46,190 nucleotides of DNA from contig CACZCT010000010.1 of NCBI GenBank assembly GCA_902779745.1, forward strand, positions 1-46,190. Direction: 5' to 3'. Each line of letters starts with the position of its first letter. Positions within the stretch are counted from its first letter, which is position 1. Both the position numbers and the translations under genes were made by a program. The DNA comes from an uncultured Prevotellaceae bacterium. Lineage in GTDB: Bacteria > Bacteroidota > Bacteroidia > Bacteroidales > Bacteroidaceae. Shown here piece after piece: positions 23,941 through 31,829 of this stretch. Under the pieces are notes generated by a model that saw nothing but the letters and a program-made list of their open reading frames with translations, had not been told where the DNA came from and searched no databases.

Positions 23941-24657
23941 ATGGGAGAAAGAATACAAAGAATCAAGAAATTAAAAAAAATCAGAATACACCGTGAAGGT
24001 ACTTCAGAATTACTCTATAGTGCCATTCTCATCATTGTCATCTGTATAGCCCTATGGTATGGATTTTATTCTCTTCATCCACTCACATGCCATATCGTCA
24101 TGCCAATTATTTGCGGAATCCTTATCGCAGCATGGTTGATGACTCTTAATTTCTACCGTTGTCCTATCCGCTATTTCAATGGCGACACCGAGAAACTGGT
24201 TGTTGCTCCTGCCGATGGAAAGATTGTGGTCATCGAGGAAGCAGAGGAAAACGAGTATTTCCATGACAAGCGATTGATGATTAGTATCTTTATGAGTCCA
24301 TTGAATGTCCATGCCAACTGGTTTCCTGTCGACGGCAAGGTAAAATTTGTCAAGCATTTCGACGGCAACTACCATAAGGCATGGCTGCCAAAGGCGAGTG
24401 AGGAGAACGAGCATGCCGACATCATGATTACGACCCCTGACGGTGAAGATATCCTAGTGCGCCAGATTGCCGGTGCTATGGCACGTCGCATAGTCACCTA
24501 TGCCAAGCCCGACGAGGAATGCTTTATTGACGAACACTTAGGATTCATCAAGTTAGGCTCCCGTGTGGATGTCTATCTGCCCTTGGATGCTAAACCATGT
24601 GTCATTATGAATCAGCCGACAACAGGTGACCAAACCGTCATCGCAAAACTGAAATAA
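23941..24657 (+). CDS. psd: Phosphatidylserine decarboxylase
   Basis: Makes phosphatidylethanolamine from phosphatidylserine at the inner membrane. The 238-residue protein has two membrane segments near the N-terminus (about 24-65) and the body of the short (archaeal-type) Psd family: [29 protein letters not shown] and RRIVTYA. The self-cleavage site that makes the pyruvoyl group is in KLGSRVDVY, with the Ser near residue 206. I chose ATG 23941; the frame extends to a TTG at 23911 that is too close to the -7 box. pssA starts directly after its stop codon. Confidence 0.95.
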   Translation: MGERIQRIKKLKKIRIHREGTSELLYSAILIIVICIALWYGFYSLHPLTCHIVMPIICGILIAAWLMTLNFYRCPIRYFNGDTEKLVVAPADGKIVVIEEAEENEYFHDKRLMISIFMSPLNVHANWFPVDGKVKFVKHFDGNYHKAWLPKASEENEHADIMITTPDGEDILVRQIAGAMARRIVTYAKPDEECFIDEHLGFIKLGSRVDVYLPLDAKPCVIMNQPTTGDQTVIAKLK

Positions 24658-25368
24658 ATGAATATAAAGAAGCACATCCCTAATACTATCACCTGTTGCA
24701 ACCTCATCTCTGGTTGCATTGCCACTTACTGGGCTTTTGGCGGTCTGTATATTATGGCATTGCTGTTCATTATTATCGGAGCAGTCTTCGACTTTTTCGA
24801 TGGCATGTCAGCACGACTATTAAGTGTATCTTCCCCCATCGGTAAGGAACTGGACTCTCTAGCAGATAACATCACCTTCGGTTTTGCACCGTCTGCCATC
24901 GTGTTCTGCAAGCTTAAGGAATTATTTCCGCTATCCTATAGTTCCCCTATTGAGTGGATACCATTCCTTGCTTTTGTCATGGCAGCTTTCTCAGCCCTAC
25001 GTTTGGCTAAGTTTAATCTTGATGAGCGACAGGCAATGGGTTTTATCGGATTGCCGACTCCTGCCAATGCGTTGTTCTGGGCTTCACTCATCGTAGGTTG
25101 TAGCGATTGGATTGATACGTTGCCCTATGCCTTTTGGATAATTCTGGTTGGCACATTCGTGAGCAGTTACCTGCTAGTCTCAGAAATTCCCATGTTTGCT
25201 TTGAAGTTCAAGCACTGGGAATGGAAGGGCAATGAAATCAAATACATCTTCCTACTCACCTGTATTCCACTCTTGGCATTCCTTGGCATCAGCGGACTGG
25301 CTGCCATTATCGCATGGTATATTCTCTTATCGATAGCTACTCACCGTCATTCTACCAGCACCAACTAA
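24658..25368 (+). CDS. pssA: CDP-diacylglycerol--serine O-phosphatidyltransferase
   Basis: Makes phosphatidylserine from CDP-diacylglycerol and serine, the substrate for the Psd encoded just before it. The CDP-alcohol phosphotransferase motif DG-x2-AR-x8-G-x3-D-x3-D is complete in DGMSARLLSVSSPIGKELDS followed by LAD (about residues 47-70). The rest is a multi-pass membrane protein of 236 residues. ATG 24658 touches the psd stop with no gap, so the two enzymes are co-translated. Confidence 0.95.
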   Translation: MNIKKHIPNTITCCNLISGCIATYWAFGGLYIMALLFIIIGAVFDFFDGMSARLLSVSSPIGKELDSLADNITFGFAPSAIVFCKLKELFPLSYSSPIEWIPFLAFVMAAFSALRLAKFNLDERQAMGFIGLPTPANALFWASLIVGCSDWIDTLPYAFWIILVGTFVSSYLLVSEIPMFALKFKHWEWKGNEIKYIFLLTCIPLLAFLGISGLAAIIAWYILLSIATHRHSTSTN

Positions 25369-25381
25369 TACCTTCAGAACT

Positions 25382-25768
25382 ATGAAAGAAAACATGGGAT
25401 TCCTGATTTTTATCCTTTTTATCATTATTTTCATCCTCCTGTTGACAGGTGGTAAAATCATCAAATCCATCAAAAAAGCGAAACTGAAGGCTAAGAAGGC
25501 TGTTGATGATAAAAGCCAAAAATACCGTGACGAGACAGGACGCCAACAGCAGCAATATCATTATAACGGGCACATTGAGACACCTAAGGAAGAGGCCAAA
25601 CCTCGTGCTGAACAAGAAAAAGCACAAGAACCCCAGGTAGAAGAGCCCGTAGAGGTATATACCAAGACAGCCACAGGTGAGACCATCATCGATCGCCGTA
25701 CCGAACGCGAAAGCAAGAAAATCTACGACAATGCCGATGGCGAATATGTAGAGTTTGAAGAAGCATAA
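25382..25768 (+). CDS. DUF4834-family small membrane protein
   Basis: 128 residues. One N-terminal membrane segment (about 5-23, MGFLIFILFIIIFILLLTG) is followed by a basic stretch (KSIKKAKLKAKK), a Gln/Glu-rich disordered middle and a conserved-looking acidic end (IDRRTERESKKIYDNADGEYVEFEE). This fits Bacteroidales DUF4834. Function is unknown. It follows pssA by 13 bases and ends the phospholipid operon at a strong terminator. Confidence 0.8.
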   Translation: MKENMGFLIFILFIIIFILLLTGGKIIKSIKKAKLKAKKAVDDKSQKYRDETGRQQQQYHYNGHIETPKEEAKPRAEQEKAQEPQVEEPVEVYTKTATGETIIDRRTERESKKIYDNADGEYVEFEEA

Positions 25769-25803
25769 TAAGAAAGCCTCTTTGGGAGGCTTTCTTATTT
25801 TAT
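25767..25803. terminator. Terminator between the DUF4834 gene and pyrH
   Basis: A perfect 14-bp stem (25767-25780 with 25786-25799, 5-base loop) shared by two converging genes. The plus side continues into a short T-rich stretch. Confidence 0.85.
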
Positions 25804-26513
25804 CATGGATGTACAAGTGTTCCTATCTCCTCACCGTCCATCACTTTCTTCAGGTTACCAATGATATCCATGTTGAAGACATAGATGGGAAGGTTGTTGT
25901 CCTGACACATGCAGATGGCCGTCAGATCCATCACCTTCAAACCACGGGCAAGAACTTCCTTGTAGGTAATCTCATCAAATTTCGTGGCAGTGGGATCCTT
26001 TTCCGGATCTGCCGTATAGACACCGTCAACACGGGTACCTTTTAGCATCACATCCGCCTCAATCTCAATACCACGCAGACTGGAGCCGGTATCTGTAGTG
26101 AAATAAGGATTACCTGTGCCTGCGGAGAAAATGCAAACACAGCCCTGCTCCATCGCTTCTATCGCCTTCCATTTGGTATAGAACTCACCAATCGGTTCCA
26201 TACGGATAGCTGTCATCACCTTGTTTCTCACACCGATAGCCCCTAAGGCAGAACTCAAGGCGAGCGAGTTAATCACCGTAGCACACATACCCATCTGATC
26301 ACCCTTCACACGGTCGAACCCTTTCTGACTGCCACTTAGTCCACGGAAGATGTTACCGCCACCGATAACGATACCAATCTGAACTCCCATCTCACTCACT
26401 TCTTTGATCTGGCGAGCATAGTCACTCAAACGTTCGGGGTCGATACCGTAGCCCTGCTTCCCCATCAAACTCTCACCTGAAAGCTTTAACAGAATTCTTT
26501 TAAATCTTGCCAT
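25803..26513 (-). CDS. pyrH: UMP kinase
   Basis: Phosphorylates UMP to UDP in pyrimidine nucleotide synthesis; cytoplasmic hexamer of the amino-acid-kinase fold. The 236 residues show [14 protein letters not shown] at the start, [12 protein letters not shown], and [21 protein letters not shown] for nucleotide binding, with [23 protein letters not shown] near the end. The start is ATG 26513. The 43-base gap to birA upstream holds an 8-base periodic repeat and no clear promoter, so birA-pyrH is probably one operon. Confidence 0.96.
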   Translation of the reverse strand: MARFKRILLKLSGESLMGKQGYGIDPERLSDYARQIKEVSEMGVQIGIVIGGGNIFRGLSGSQKGFDRVKGDQMGMCATVINSLALSSALGAIGVRNKVMTAIRMEPIGEFYTKWKAIEAMEQGCVCIFSAGTGNPYFTTDTGSSLRGIEIEADVMLKGTRVDGVYTADPEKDPTATKFDEITYKEVLARGLKVMDLTAICMCQDNNLPIYVFNMDIIGNLKKVMDGEEIGTLVHP

Positions 26514-26527
26514 AGTTCTCTATTTTT

Positions 26528-26552
26528 CGTTATTAGGTTATATCGTTATTAC
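26528..26552. repeat. Short 8-base periodic repeat between birA and pyrH
   Basis: CGTTATTA, GGTTATAT, CGTTATTA repeat with period 8 right after the birA stop on the minus strand. It is short and diverged, so it may be coincidence. Confidence 0.4.
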
Positions 26553-26556
26553 AACT

Positions 26557-27258
26557 TTACAAAATAAAACTCACTTCCTTGAAGGCATAGCGACGTTTCT
26601 TACCACTTTCATCACCAAGCAGCAGATGTCCGTCATCCTCCACATCCTTCAGTTCAGCCATAAAGGCACCCTCTTTGTCACAATAGGGATGGAAGCCTTT
26701 ACGGCGATATAGCTTGGCAACATACCGCTCTTTGACTTCCTGGTTGACATATTCAGAAAACTTATTAAGAATGGTGTGCAACAACCCTTCCCGATCCGTC
26801 ACATAACCATGAATTTGCCATAGTGAGACGGGGTTAGGGGCATCACTATGAAAATGTTGCTGGTTGACATTAATACCCACCCCTATAATCGATTCCTTGA
26901 TAATCTGCCCCGACAGTCGATTTTCAATCAAGATACCCCCTATTTTCCCATTGCGCCAATATATATCATTAGGCCATTTGATACTGACATCACCAATTTG
27001 TTCACCCAACGCATCTGCTATTGCCAATGAAATCGCCCTGGAAATGGAAAACTGCTGGTTGGCAAGAATCTGATGGGGGTGATAAAGGATAGAAAACAAC
27101 AGGTTCTTGCCTCGCTCCGATTCCCAGGAATTGAATCCCTGTCCACGTCCTGCAGTCTGATAGTCAGTTACGACTACCTGGTCCTCATCTCCACCATATT
27201 CCCGCAACCAATGGTTGGTGGAGTCCGTCTCAGCGATATGAACGATTTTCCATTCCAT
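26557..27258 (-). CDS. birA: Biotin--[acetyl-CoA-carboxylase] ligase (single-domain)
   Basis: Attaches biotin to carboxylase subunits. The 233-residue protein starts directly in the catalytic domain (HIAETDSTNHWLRE) and has the biotin-binding QTAGRGQGFNSWESERGKN segment near residue 35-53 and KWPNDIYW with GGILIEN. The N-terminal DNA-binding domain of E. coli BirA is absent, so it is not itself a repressor. ATG 27258 lies inside an 18-bp inverted repeat; a longer frame to 27399 runs through the divergent tadA gene and is not real. Confidence 0.94.
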   Translation of the reverse strand: MEWKIVHIAETDSTNHWLREYGGDEDQVVVTDYQTAGRGQGFNSWESERGKNLLFSILYHPHQILANQQFSISRAISLAIADALGEQIGDVSIKWPNDIYWRNGKIGGILIENRLSGQIIKESIIGVGINVNQQHFHSDAPNPVSLWQIHGYVTDREGLLHTILNKFSEYVNQEVKERYVAKLYRRKGFHPYCDKEGAFMAELKDVEDDGHLLLGDESGKKRRYAFKEVSFIL

Positions 27259-27298
27259 GTTGCAAAGATACGAAAAAAAATCGTATCTTTGCAACATG
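27256..27298. promoter_or_regulatory. Mirror-image divergent promoter for birA (-) and tadA (+)
   Basis: Two 18-bp arms (27256-27273 and 27281-27298) are exact inverted copies separated by seven As. Each arm reads TCGTATCTTTGCAACATG outward: a -7 box TATCTTTG, four bases, then the gene's ATG. Transcripts should therefore start at or next to the ATG. The plus-strand -7 box is 27284-27291; the minus-strand one is its mirror at 27270-27263. The -33 region of each promoter falls in the other arm, so they should exclude each other. Confidence 0.85.
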
Positions 27299-27748
27299 AC
27301 AACGGAAGAACAGCAAAAAAAAGATGAACAGTATATGCGAAAAGCTCTTGTCGAGGCACAGCTGGCACTGGTCGAGGGAGAAATACCCATTGGTGCCATT
27401 GTGGTTTGTCAGGACAGGGTTATCGCCCGTGCTCATAACCTTACAGAAACCCTAAACGACGTAACGGCACATGCGGAGATGCAGGCCATCACTGCTGCTG
27501 CTAATGAGTTAGGAGGCAAGTATCTCACAGACTGTACGCTATATGTCACCATTGAGCCCTGTACAATGTGTGCAGGTGCCCTTGGCTGGTCACAAATTTC
27601 CCGTATCGTCTATGGGGCAGAAGACGAAAAACGGGGCTACTATCAGTATGCCCCGCATGCACTTCACCCTAAGACTATTGTCACCAAAGGTGTATTAGAA
27701 GAGGAATGTCGCCGCTTGATACAGGACTTTTTCAAGAACAAGCGTTGA
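27296..27748 (+). CDS. tadA: tRNA-specific adenosine deaminase
   Basis: Deaminates A34 to inosine in tRNA-Arg(ACG). The 150-residue cytidine-deaminase fold has the zinc site H59-A-E61 (HAEMQAI) and P88-C-x2-C92 (EPCTMCAGA), with the TadA-like ALGWSQISRIVYGAED after it. ATG 27296 is the end of the inverted repeat; an upstream frame to 27257 would start in the divergent birA arm. It converges on the receiver gene, 14 bases away. Confidence 0.95.
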   Translation: MTTEEQQKKDEQYMRKALVEAQLALVEGEIPIGAIVVCQDRVIARAHNLTETLNDVTAHAEMQAITAAANELGGKYLTDCTLYVTIEPCTMCAGALGWSQISRIVYGAEDEKRGYYQYAPHALHPKTIVTKGVLEEECRRLIQDFFKNKR

Positions 27749-27762
27749 CATTCATATTATTC

Positions 27763-28116
27763 TCATATATACTTGGCAATCGTATTCAGACAATTCTGAT
27801 TTCCGATTGGTTTTGACAAATAGTCGCAGCAACCTACCTTCTCTGCTTCGACACGGTCTTTGTCAAAGGCACTTGCCGTCACAGCTATAATCGGCAGAGA
27901 AGGATTCGTTGCCTTAATCCTCGACACAGCCTCAATACCGTTCATCACGGGCATCTTCAAATCCATCAAGATAAGGTCAGGCTTTTCCGACTCTGCCAGT
28001 TCAACAGCTTCCTGACCGTTACGAGCACGGATGCACTCGTAACGGTTTTTCAGAATATAACTCATCAGCATGTAGTTGCTGTCATTGTCCTCTGCTACAA
28101 GGATTCGCTTCATCAT
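27763..28116 (-). CDS. Single-domain response regulator (CheY-like receiver)
   Basis: 117 residues, a receiver domain only: acidic pair in VAEDNDSN, phosphoacceptor Asp in LILMDLKMPVMNG (near residue 52), Thr in AVTASAF and Lys in YLSKPIG. Its closest look is to receivers at the C-terminus of hybrid kinases. There is no output domain, so it likely acts by protein contact or in a phosphorelay. It starts 15 bases after the XylE-type transporter gene and is probably co-transcribed with it. No partner kinase is in the window. Confidence 0.9.
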   Translation of the reverse strand: MMKRILVAEDNDSNYMLMSYILKNRYECIRARNGQEAVELAESEKPDLILMDLKMPVMNGIEAVSRIKATNPSLPIIAVTASAFDKDRVEAEKVGCCDYLSKPIGNQNCLNTIAKYI

Positions 28117-28131
28117 AATTCTTTTAATTGA

Positions 28132-29661
28132 TTACTCCTTACCACCACGATCTGAATAGACCGTACCTTCATGAACACCCTCACCAGGCACATAACCCTT
28201 CCAACGCCACAGTTTGGTCATATCTTCCAGTGTTTTTCCCTTGGTCTCCGGAACAAGTCTCCATACGAAGATGGCAGCAATAACACAGATAACACCGTAG
28301 AGTCCATAAGTAAACCAGTGACCGAAGTCATCACCCTCTGTCAGGTGCATATTGAACATCGGCACGAAGGTAGAGCTGACGATGAAATTGAAGATCCACT
28401 GGAAGGCAACGGCGATAGCCACAGCAGCACCACGGATGGTGTTGGGGAATATCTCGGCGATGAGTACCCAGCAGATGGGTCCCCAAGAGAACATAAACGA
28501 TGCGGAGTAGATCAGCAGTGAAGCGGCAGTGATAAGCTCCAAGCCTGCATGTCCGAATGTCACGGCAACACCGAAGGCACCGAAGGCCATTCCCAAAGAA
28601 CCGGAGATCAGCAACGGCTTACGACCCCATTTCTCAACGGTGAAGATGGCAACGAGCGTGAAGAGAATATTGATGACACCCATGAAGACGGTGATGACCA
28701 TCGGATTCTCCATACCCATATCACCGAAGATACGTGGTGCGTAGTAAAGTACGGCATTGATACCTACTGCCTGCTGGAAGACAGAGAGCATAATACCGAT
28801 GAAGATACACAAAGCACCATAGGTCATCAACTTCTCGGTCTTCTGCACCAGTGTCTCCTTGATGGCCTTCAGGATAAACTCGGCACGTTCGGAACCGTTG
28901 ATTCTTGCAAGAATCTCCAGGGCGCGCTGGTCCTTACCCACAGAGACGAGGTAACGCGGTGTCTCGGGTACCATGCAGATGAGCAGGGCGAAGAGTCCTG
29001 CCGGCACAGCCTCACTTCCGAACATATAACGCCATCCTGTCGTCACCGTCCATTGTGCGGCGGGATTAATGGCAGCAATACCCTTGCCCATCTCCTCCAC
29101 AAGAGGCTGGATGTGTTCACCAAGGATGAAGAAGTTAACGAAATACACCACCAACTGACCGAAGATGATGGCAAACTGGTTACAACTCACTAACATACCA
29201 CGGATGTTCGAGGGAGCCACCTCACTGATGTACATCGGGCAGATGGCAGAAGCTAGTCCTACACCGATACCGCCAATCACACGGTAGAAGTTGAACATGA
29301 TAAGCAGGGAATAGGTGGGCTCTCCGTAGGTAAAGAACAAGAACTCCGGATCCATCGAGCCTAAGGCGGAGATAAAGAACAAGAGTCCTGCAATAACCAA
29401 CGATTTCTTACGACCGAAGTTGGTGGCAAGGTATCCGGAAAGTGCCGAACCGATGATACAACCGATCAGTGCGGAAGCAGACGTGAAGCCATGCCAGCCG
29501 TCGGTGTAGGTAAAGTCCTTTGCATTGGAGAAGAATGCCTGAAGACCCTTCTCGGCTCCAGAGATCACTGCGGTATCATAACCGAAAAGCAGACCGCCTA
29601 AGACAGCGACCAGCACAATAGAAAACAAGTAGGCAGAACTACCTCTCTTTTGATATTCCAT
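28132..29661 (-). CDS. xylE: Sugar:H+ symporter, MFS sugar-porter family (XylE-like)
   Basis: 509-residue inner-membrane carrier with 12 predicted membrane segments. It closely follows E. coli XylE: GGLLFGYDTAVISG at the start, GRKKSL after TM2, a long conserved stretch around NQFAIIFGQL, PETPRYL, FQQAVGINAVLYYAP, EKWGRKPLL, and PETKGKTLEDM at the end. In this locus the cargo is probably L-arabinose or D-xylose freed by the neighbouring GH51/GH43 enzymes. A minus-strand TACTTTTG box lies at 29705-29698. It is divergent from the GH51 gene, and a receiver gene follows. Confidence 0.9.
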   Translation of the reverse strand: MEYQKRGSSAYLFSIVLVAVLGGLLFGYDTAVISGAEKGLQAFFSNAKDFTYTDGWHGFTSASALIGCIIGSALSGYLATNFGRKKSLVIAGLLFFISALGSMDPEFLFFTYGEPTYSLLIMFNFYRVIGGIGVGLASAICPMYISEVAPSNIRGMLVSCNQFAIIFGQLVVYFVNFFILGEHIQPLVEEMGKGIAAINPAAQWTVTTGWRYMFGSEAVPAGLFALLICMVPETPRYLVSVGKDQRALEILARINGSERAEFILKAIKETLVQKTEKLMTYGALCIFIGIMLSVFQQAVGINAVLYYAPRIFGDMGMENPMVITVFMGVINILFTLVAIFTVEKWGRKPLLISGSLGMAFGAFGVAVTFGHAGLELITAASLLIYSASFMFSWGPICWVLIAEIFPNTIRGAAVAIAVAFQWIFNFIVSSTFVPMFNMHLTEGDDFGHWFTYGLYGVICVIAAIFVWRLVPETKGKTLEDMTKLWRWKGYVPGEGVHEGTVYSDRGGKE

Positions 29662-29725
29662 ATAAATGTTTTATGTTAGTGGTTTCTTAATTAAATACAA
29701 AAGTAATGCTTTTTTCTTAGAATGC

Positions 29726-29757
29726 TTTGCGAATACGGCATTTTTTAACTAATTTTG
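29726..29757 (+). promoter_or_regulatory. Promoter of the GH51 gene
   Basis: TTTG at 29726-29729, 20 bases, TAATTTTG at 29750-29757: a full consensus match, 36 bases before the ATG. Confidence 0.75.
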
Positions 29758-29793
29758 TCGGAAGAAACATATAACTACAAAAATACTATACAA

Positions 29794-31788
29794 ATGAACA
29801 AAAAACTACTAATCTGTGCTTATGCCTTATCAATAGCATTGGCATCTGTTGCCCAAACCAACGTGATGGAGGTAAATACCAAGAAATCAGGTGCACCCAT
29901 CCAGCCAACCATGTACGGTATTTTCTTCGAGGACATCAACTATGCCGCTGATGGCGGCTTGTATGGTGAGTTGATTAAGAACCGTTCGTTTGAGTTTCCA
30001 CAGCACCTGATGGGATGGCAGGCTTTCGGTTGTGTCGACGTGGAAGACGACAATGCCCCTTTCGAGCGTTGTCCGCATTATGTCGTCCTCTCTGCCCCGG
30101 GACACAAAGACCGTCGTACAGGACTGGTCAACGAGGGCTATTTCGGTATCGGTGTGGAGAAGGATGAGACTTACCGTTTCTCCGTATGGGCGAAGGCTCC
30201 GAAGGGTGATGCCGCCATCCGTGTACAACTTATTGACGAGAGCTCGATGGAGGAACAACAGGAGTTTGTTGAGCAGGAGATAGCCATTACCTCTTCCGAC
30301 TGGAAGAAGTATACCGTTATGCTGACATCCCCCAAGACAGACAAGCATGCCAAACTGCGCATCTTCCTCAAAGGCACCAACAGTGTCGCCTTGGAACATA
30401 TCTCCCTTTTCCCTGTAAATACCTTCAAGGATCGTGAGAACGGTATGCGTCGCGACCTCGCCCAGGCACTTGCAGACTTAAAGCCTGGCATCTTCCGTTT
30501 CCCCGGCGGTTGTATCGTAGAGGGTACCGACCTCGCCACCCGCTACCAATGGAAAAACACTATCGGTCCCGTCGAGAATCGCCCGTTGAACGGCAACCGT
30601 TGGGAACATACCTTTGACTACCGCTACTATCCCGACTACTACCAAAGTTACGGCTTGGGCTTTTTTGAATTTTTCCAACTTTCTGAGGATATCGGTGCAG
30701 AACCATTGCCTATCCTCAGTGTCGGTCTTGCCTGCCAGTACCAAAACTGGAACGATGAGTCTGCCCATGTGAAGATGGAAGACTTACAACCCTATATTGA
30801 CGACTGCCTCGACCTCATTGAGTTTGCTAACGGTCCTGTCACAAGCAAGTGGGGAAAGGTTCGTGCTGACATGGGGCACCCGGCACCCTTTAATATGAAG
30901 TATATCGGAGTGGGCAACGAACAGTGGGGCGAGTTCTACTATGAACGACTGAAACCCTTTGTGGCTGCTATCCGCACGAAATATCCCAACATCAAAATTG
31001 TGGGTACCAGCGGTCCTGTCCCAGAGGATGTGCCCGACAACACTTATCGTTTTGAAGACGGATGGAAGGCTATGAAGGAACAGAAGGCTGACCTTGTCGA
31101 CGAGCATTACTATCGTGACGAGGAGTGGTTCCTGACCCATGGACTCCGTTACGACACCTATGACCGCAAAGGTCCGAAGGTATTCGCAGGGGAGTATGCC
31201 TGTCATGGCAAGGGTAAGAAATGGAATCATTATGAAGCAGCTATCTTGGAGGCTGCTTTCATGACAGGTTTCGAGCGCAATGCGGATATCGTCCATATGA
31301 CGACCCCTGCTCCTCTCTTCGCTCATGTGAACGGATGGCAGTGGCGTCCTGACCAGATATGGTACGACAATACGGAGATGTTTAAGACGGTGAGCTACTA
31401 CGTGCAGCAGATGTATGCCACCAATGCAGGCACCAATGTGCTCTCGCTGACAATGGACAAGAAACCTGTTGCCAACCAAGCAGGGCAGAACGGACTCTTT
31501 GCCTCTGCAGCCTTCGACAGCAAGACGGATGAGGTCATCATCAAGATTGCCAATACCACCAAAGTCCAACAACCAGTCTCTTTCATCCTCACAGGTATGA
31601 AGGGAACACGCACGGCACAGACACTCACCCTCTGTCATGACGGCATGAATGATGAGAACTCTATCAGTAAGCCAGAACTCATCACCCCTCAAAAGAGTAC
31701 CATCCAAGTAGACGAAGGCAAAGGCTCGTCCCTCCTCCTCGACGACCTACCCCCTATGTCCTTCCGTATCTACCGTATTAAAAAGTAA
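29794..31788 (+). CDS. Alpha-L-arabinofuranosidase, GH51
   Basis: Releases L-arabinofuranose from arabinan or arabinoxylan side chains. A signal peptide (MNKKLLICAYALSIALASVAQ) suggests the periplasm. Residues 22-150 hold MYGIFFEDINYAADGGLYGELI, diagnostic of GH51, then a carbohydrate-binding-like insert, and a TIM barrel with FRFPGGCIVEG. The acid/base Glu is in GVGNEQWG (near residue 376) and the nucleophile Glu in VFAGEYACHG (near 467). The C-terminal beta domain ends at residue 664. I start at ATG 29794; a longer frame begins inside the -7 box. The regulator follows 41 bases on. Confidence 0.95.
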   Translation: MNKKLLICAYALSIALASVAQTNVMEVNTKKSGAPIQPTMYGIFFEDINYAADGGLYGELIKNRSFEFPQHLMGWQAFGCVDVEDDNAPFERCPHYVVLSAPGHKDRRTGLVNEGYFGIGVEKDETYRFSVWAKAPKGDAAIRVQLIDESSMEEQQEFVEQEIAITSSDWKKYTVMLTSPKTDKHAKLRIFLKGTNSVALEHISLFPVNTFKDRENGMRRDLAQALADLKPGIFRFPGGCIVEGTDLATRYQWKNTIGPVENRPLNGNRWEHTFDYRYYPDYYQSYGLGFFEFFQLSEDIGAEPLPILSVGLACQYQNWNDESAHVKMEDLQPYIDDCLDLIEFANGPVTSKWGKVRADMGHPAPFNMKYIGVGNEQWGEFYYERLKPFVAAIRTKYPNIKIVGTSGPVPEDVPDNTYRFEDGWKAMKEQKADLVDEHYYRDEEWFLTHGLRYDTYDRKGPKVFAGEYACHGKGKKWNHYEAAILEAAFMTGFERNADIVHMTTPAPLFAHVNGWQWRPDQIWYDNTEMFKTVSYYVQQMYATNAGTNVLSLTMDKKPVANQAGQNGLFASAAFDSKTDEVIIKIANTTKVQQPVSFILTGMKGTRTAQTLTLCHDGMNDENSISKPELITPQKSTIQVDEGKGSSLLLDDLPPMSFRIYRIKK

Positions 31789-31829
31789 AGTTCTTGTTTG
31801 AATAAAAAGTATACGATGCGGTATAGAAT

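Noticed and set aside
27230-27436. Longer birA or tadA frames that overlap each other
   Set aside because: Both would begin within the divergent gene; the ATGs at the ends of the inverted repeat fit the family N-termini.
30784-31707. Minus-strand open frame of 307 codons
   Set aside because: It is antisense to the GH51 gene, whose catalytic motifs are intact; the translated sequence resembles no family.
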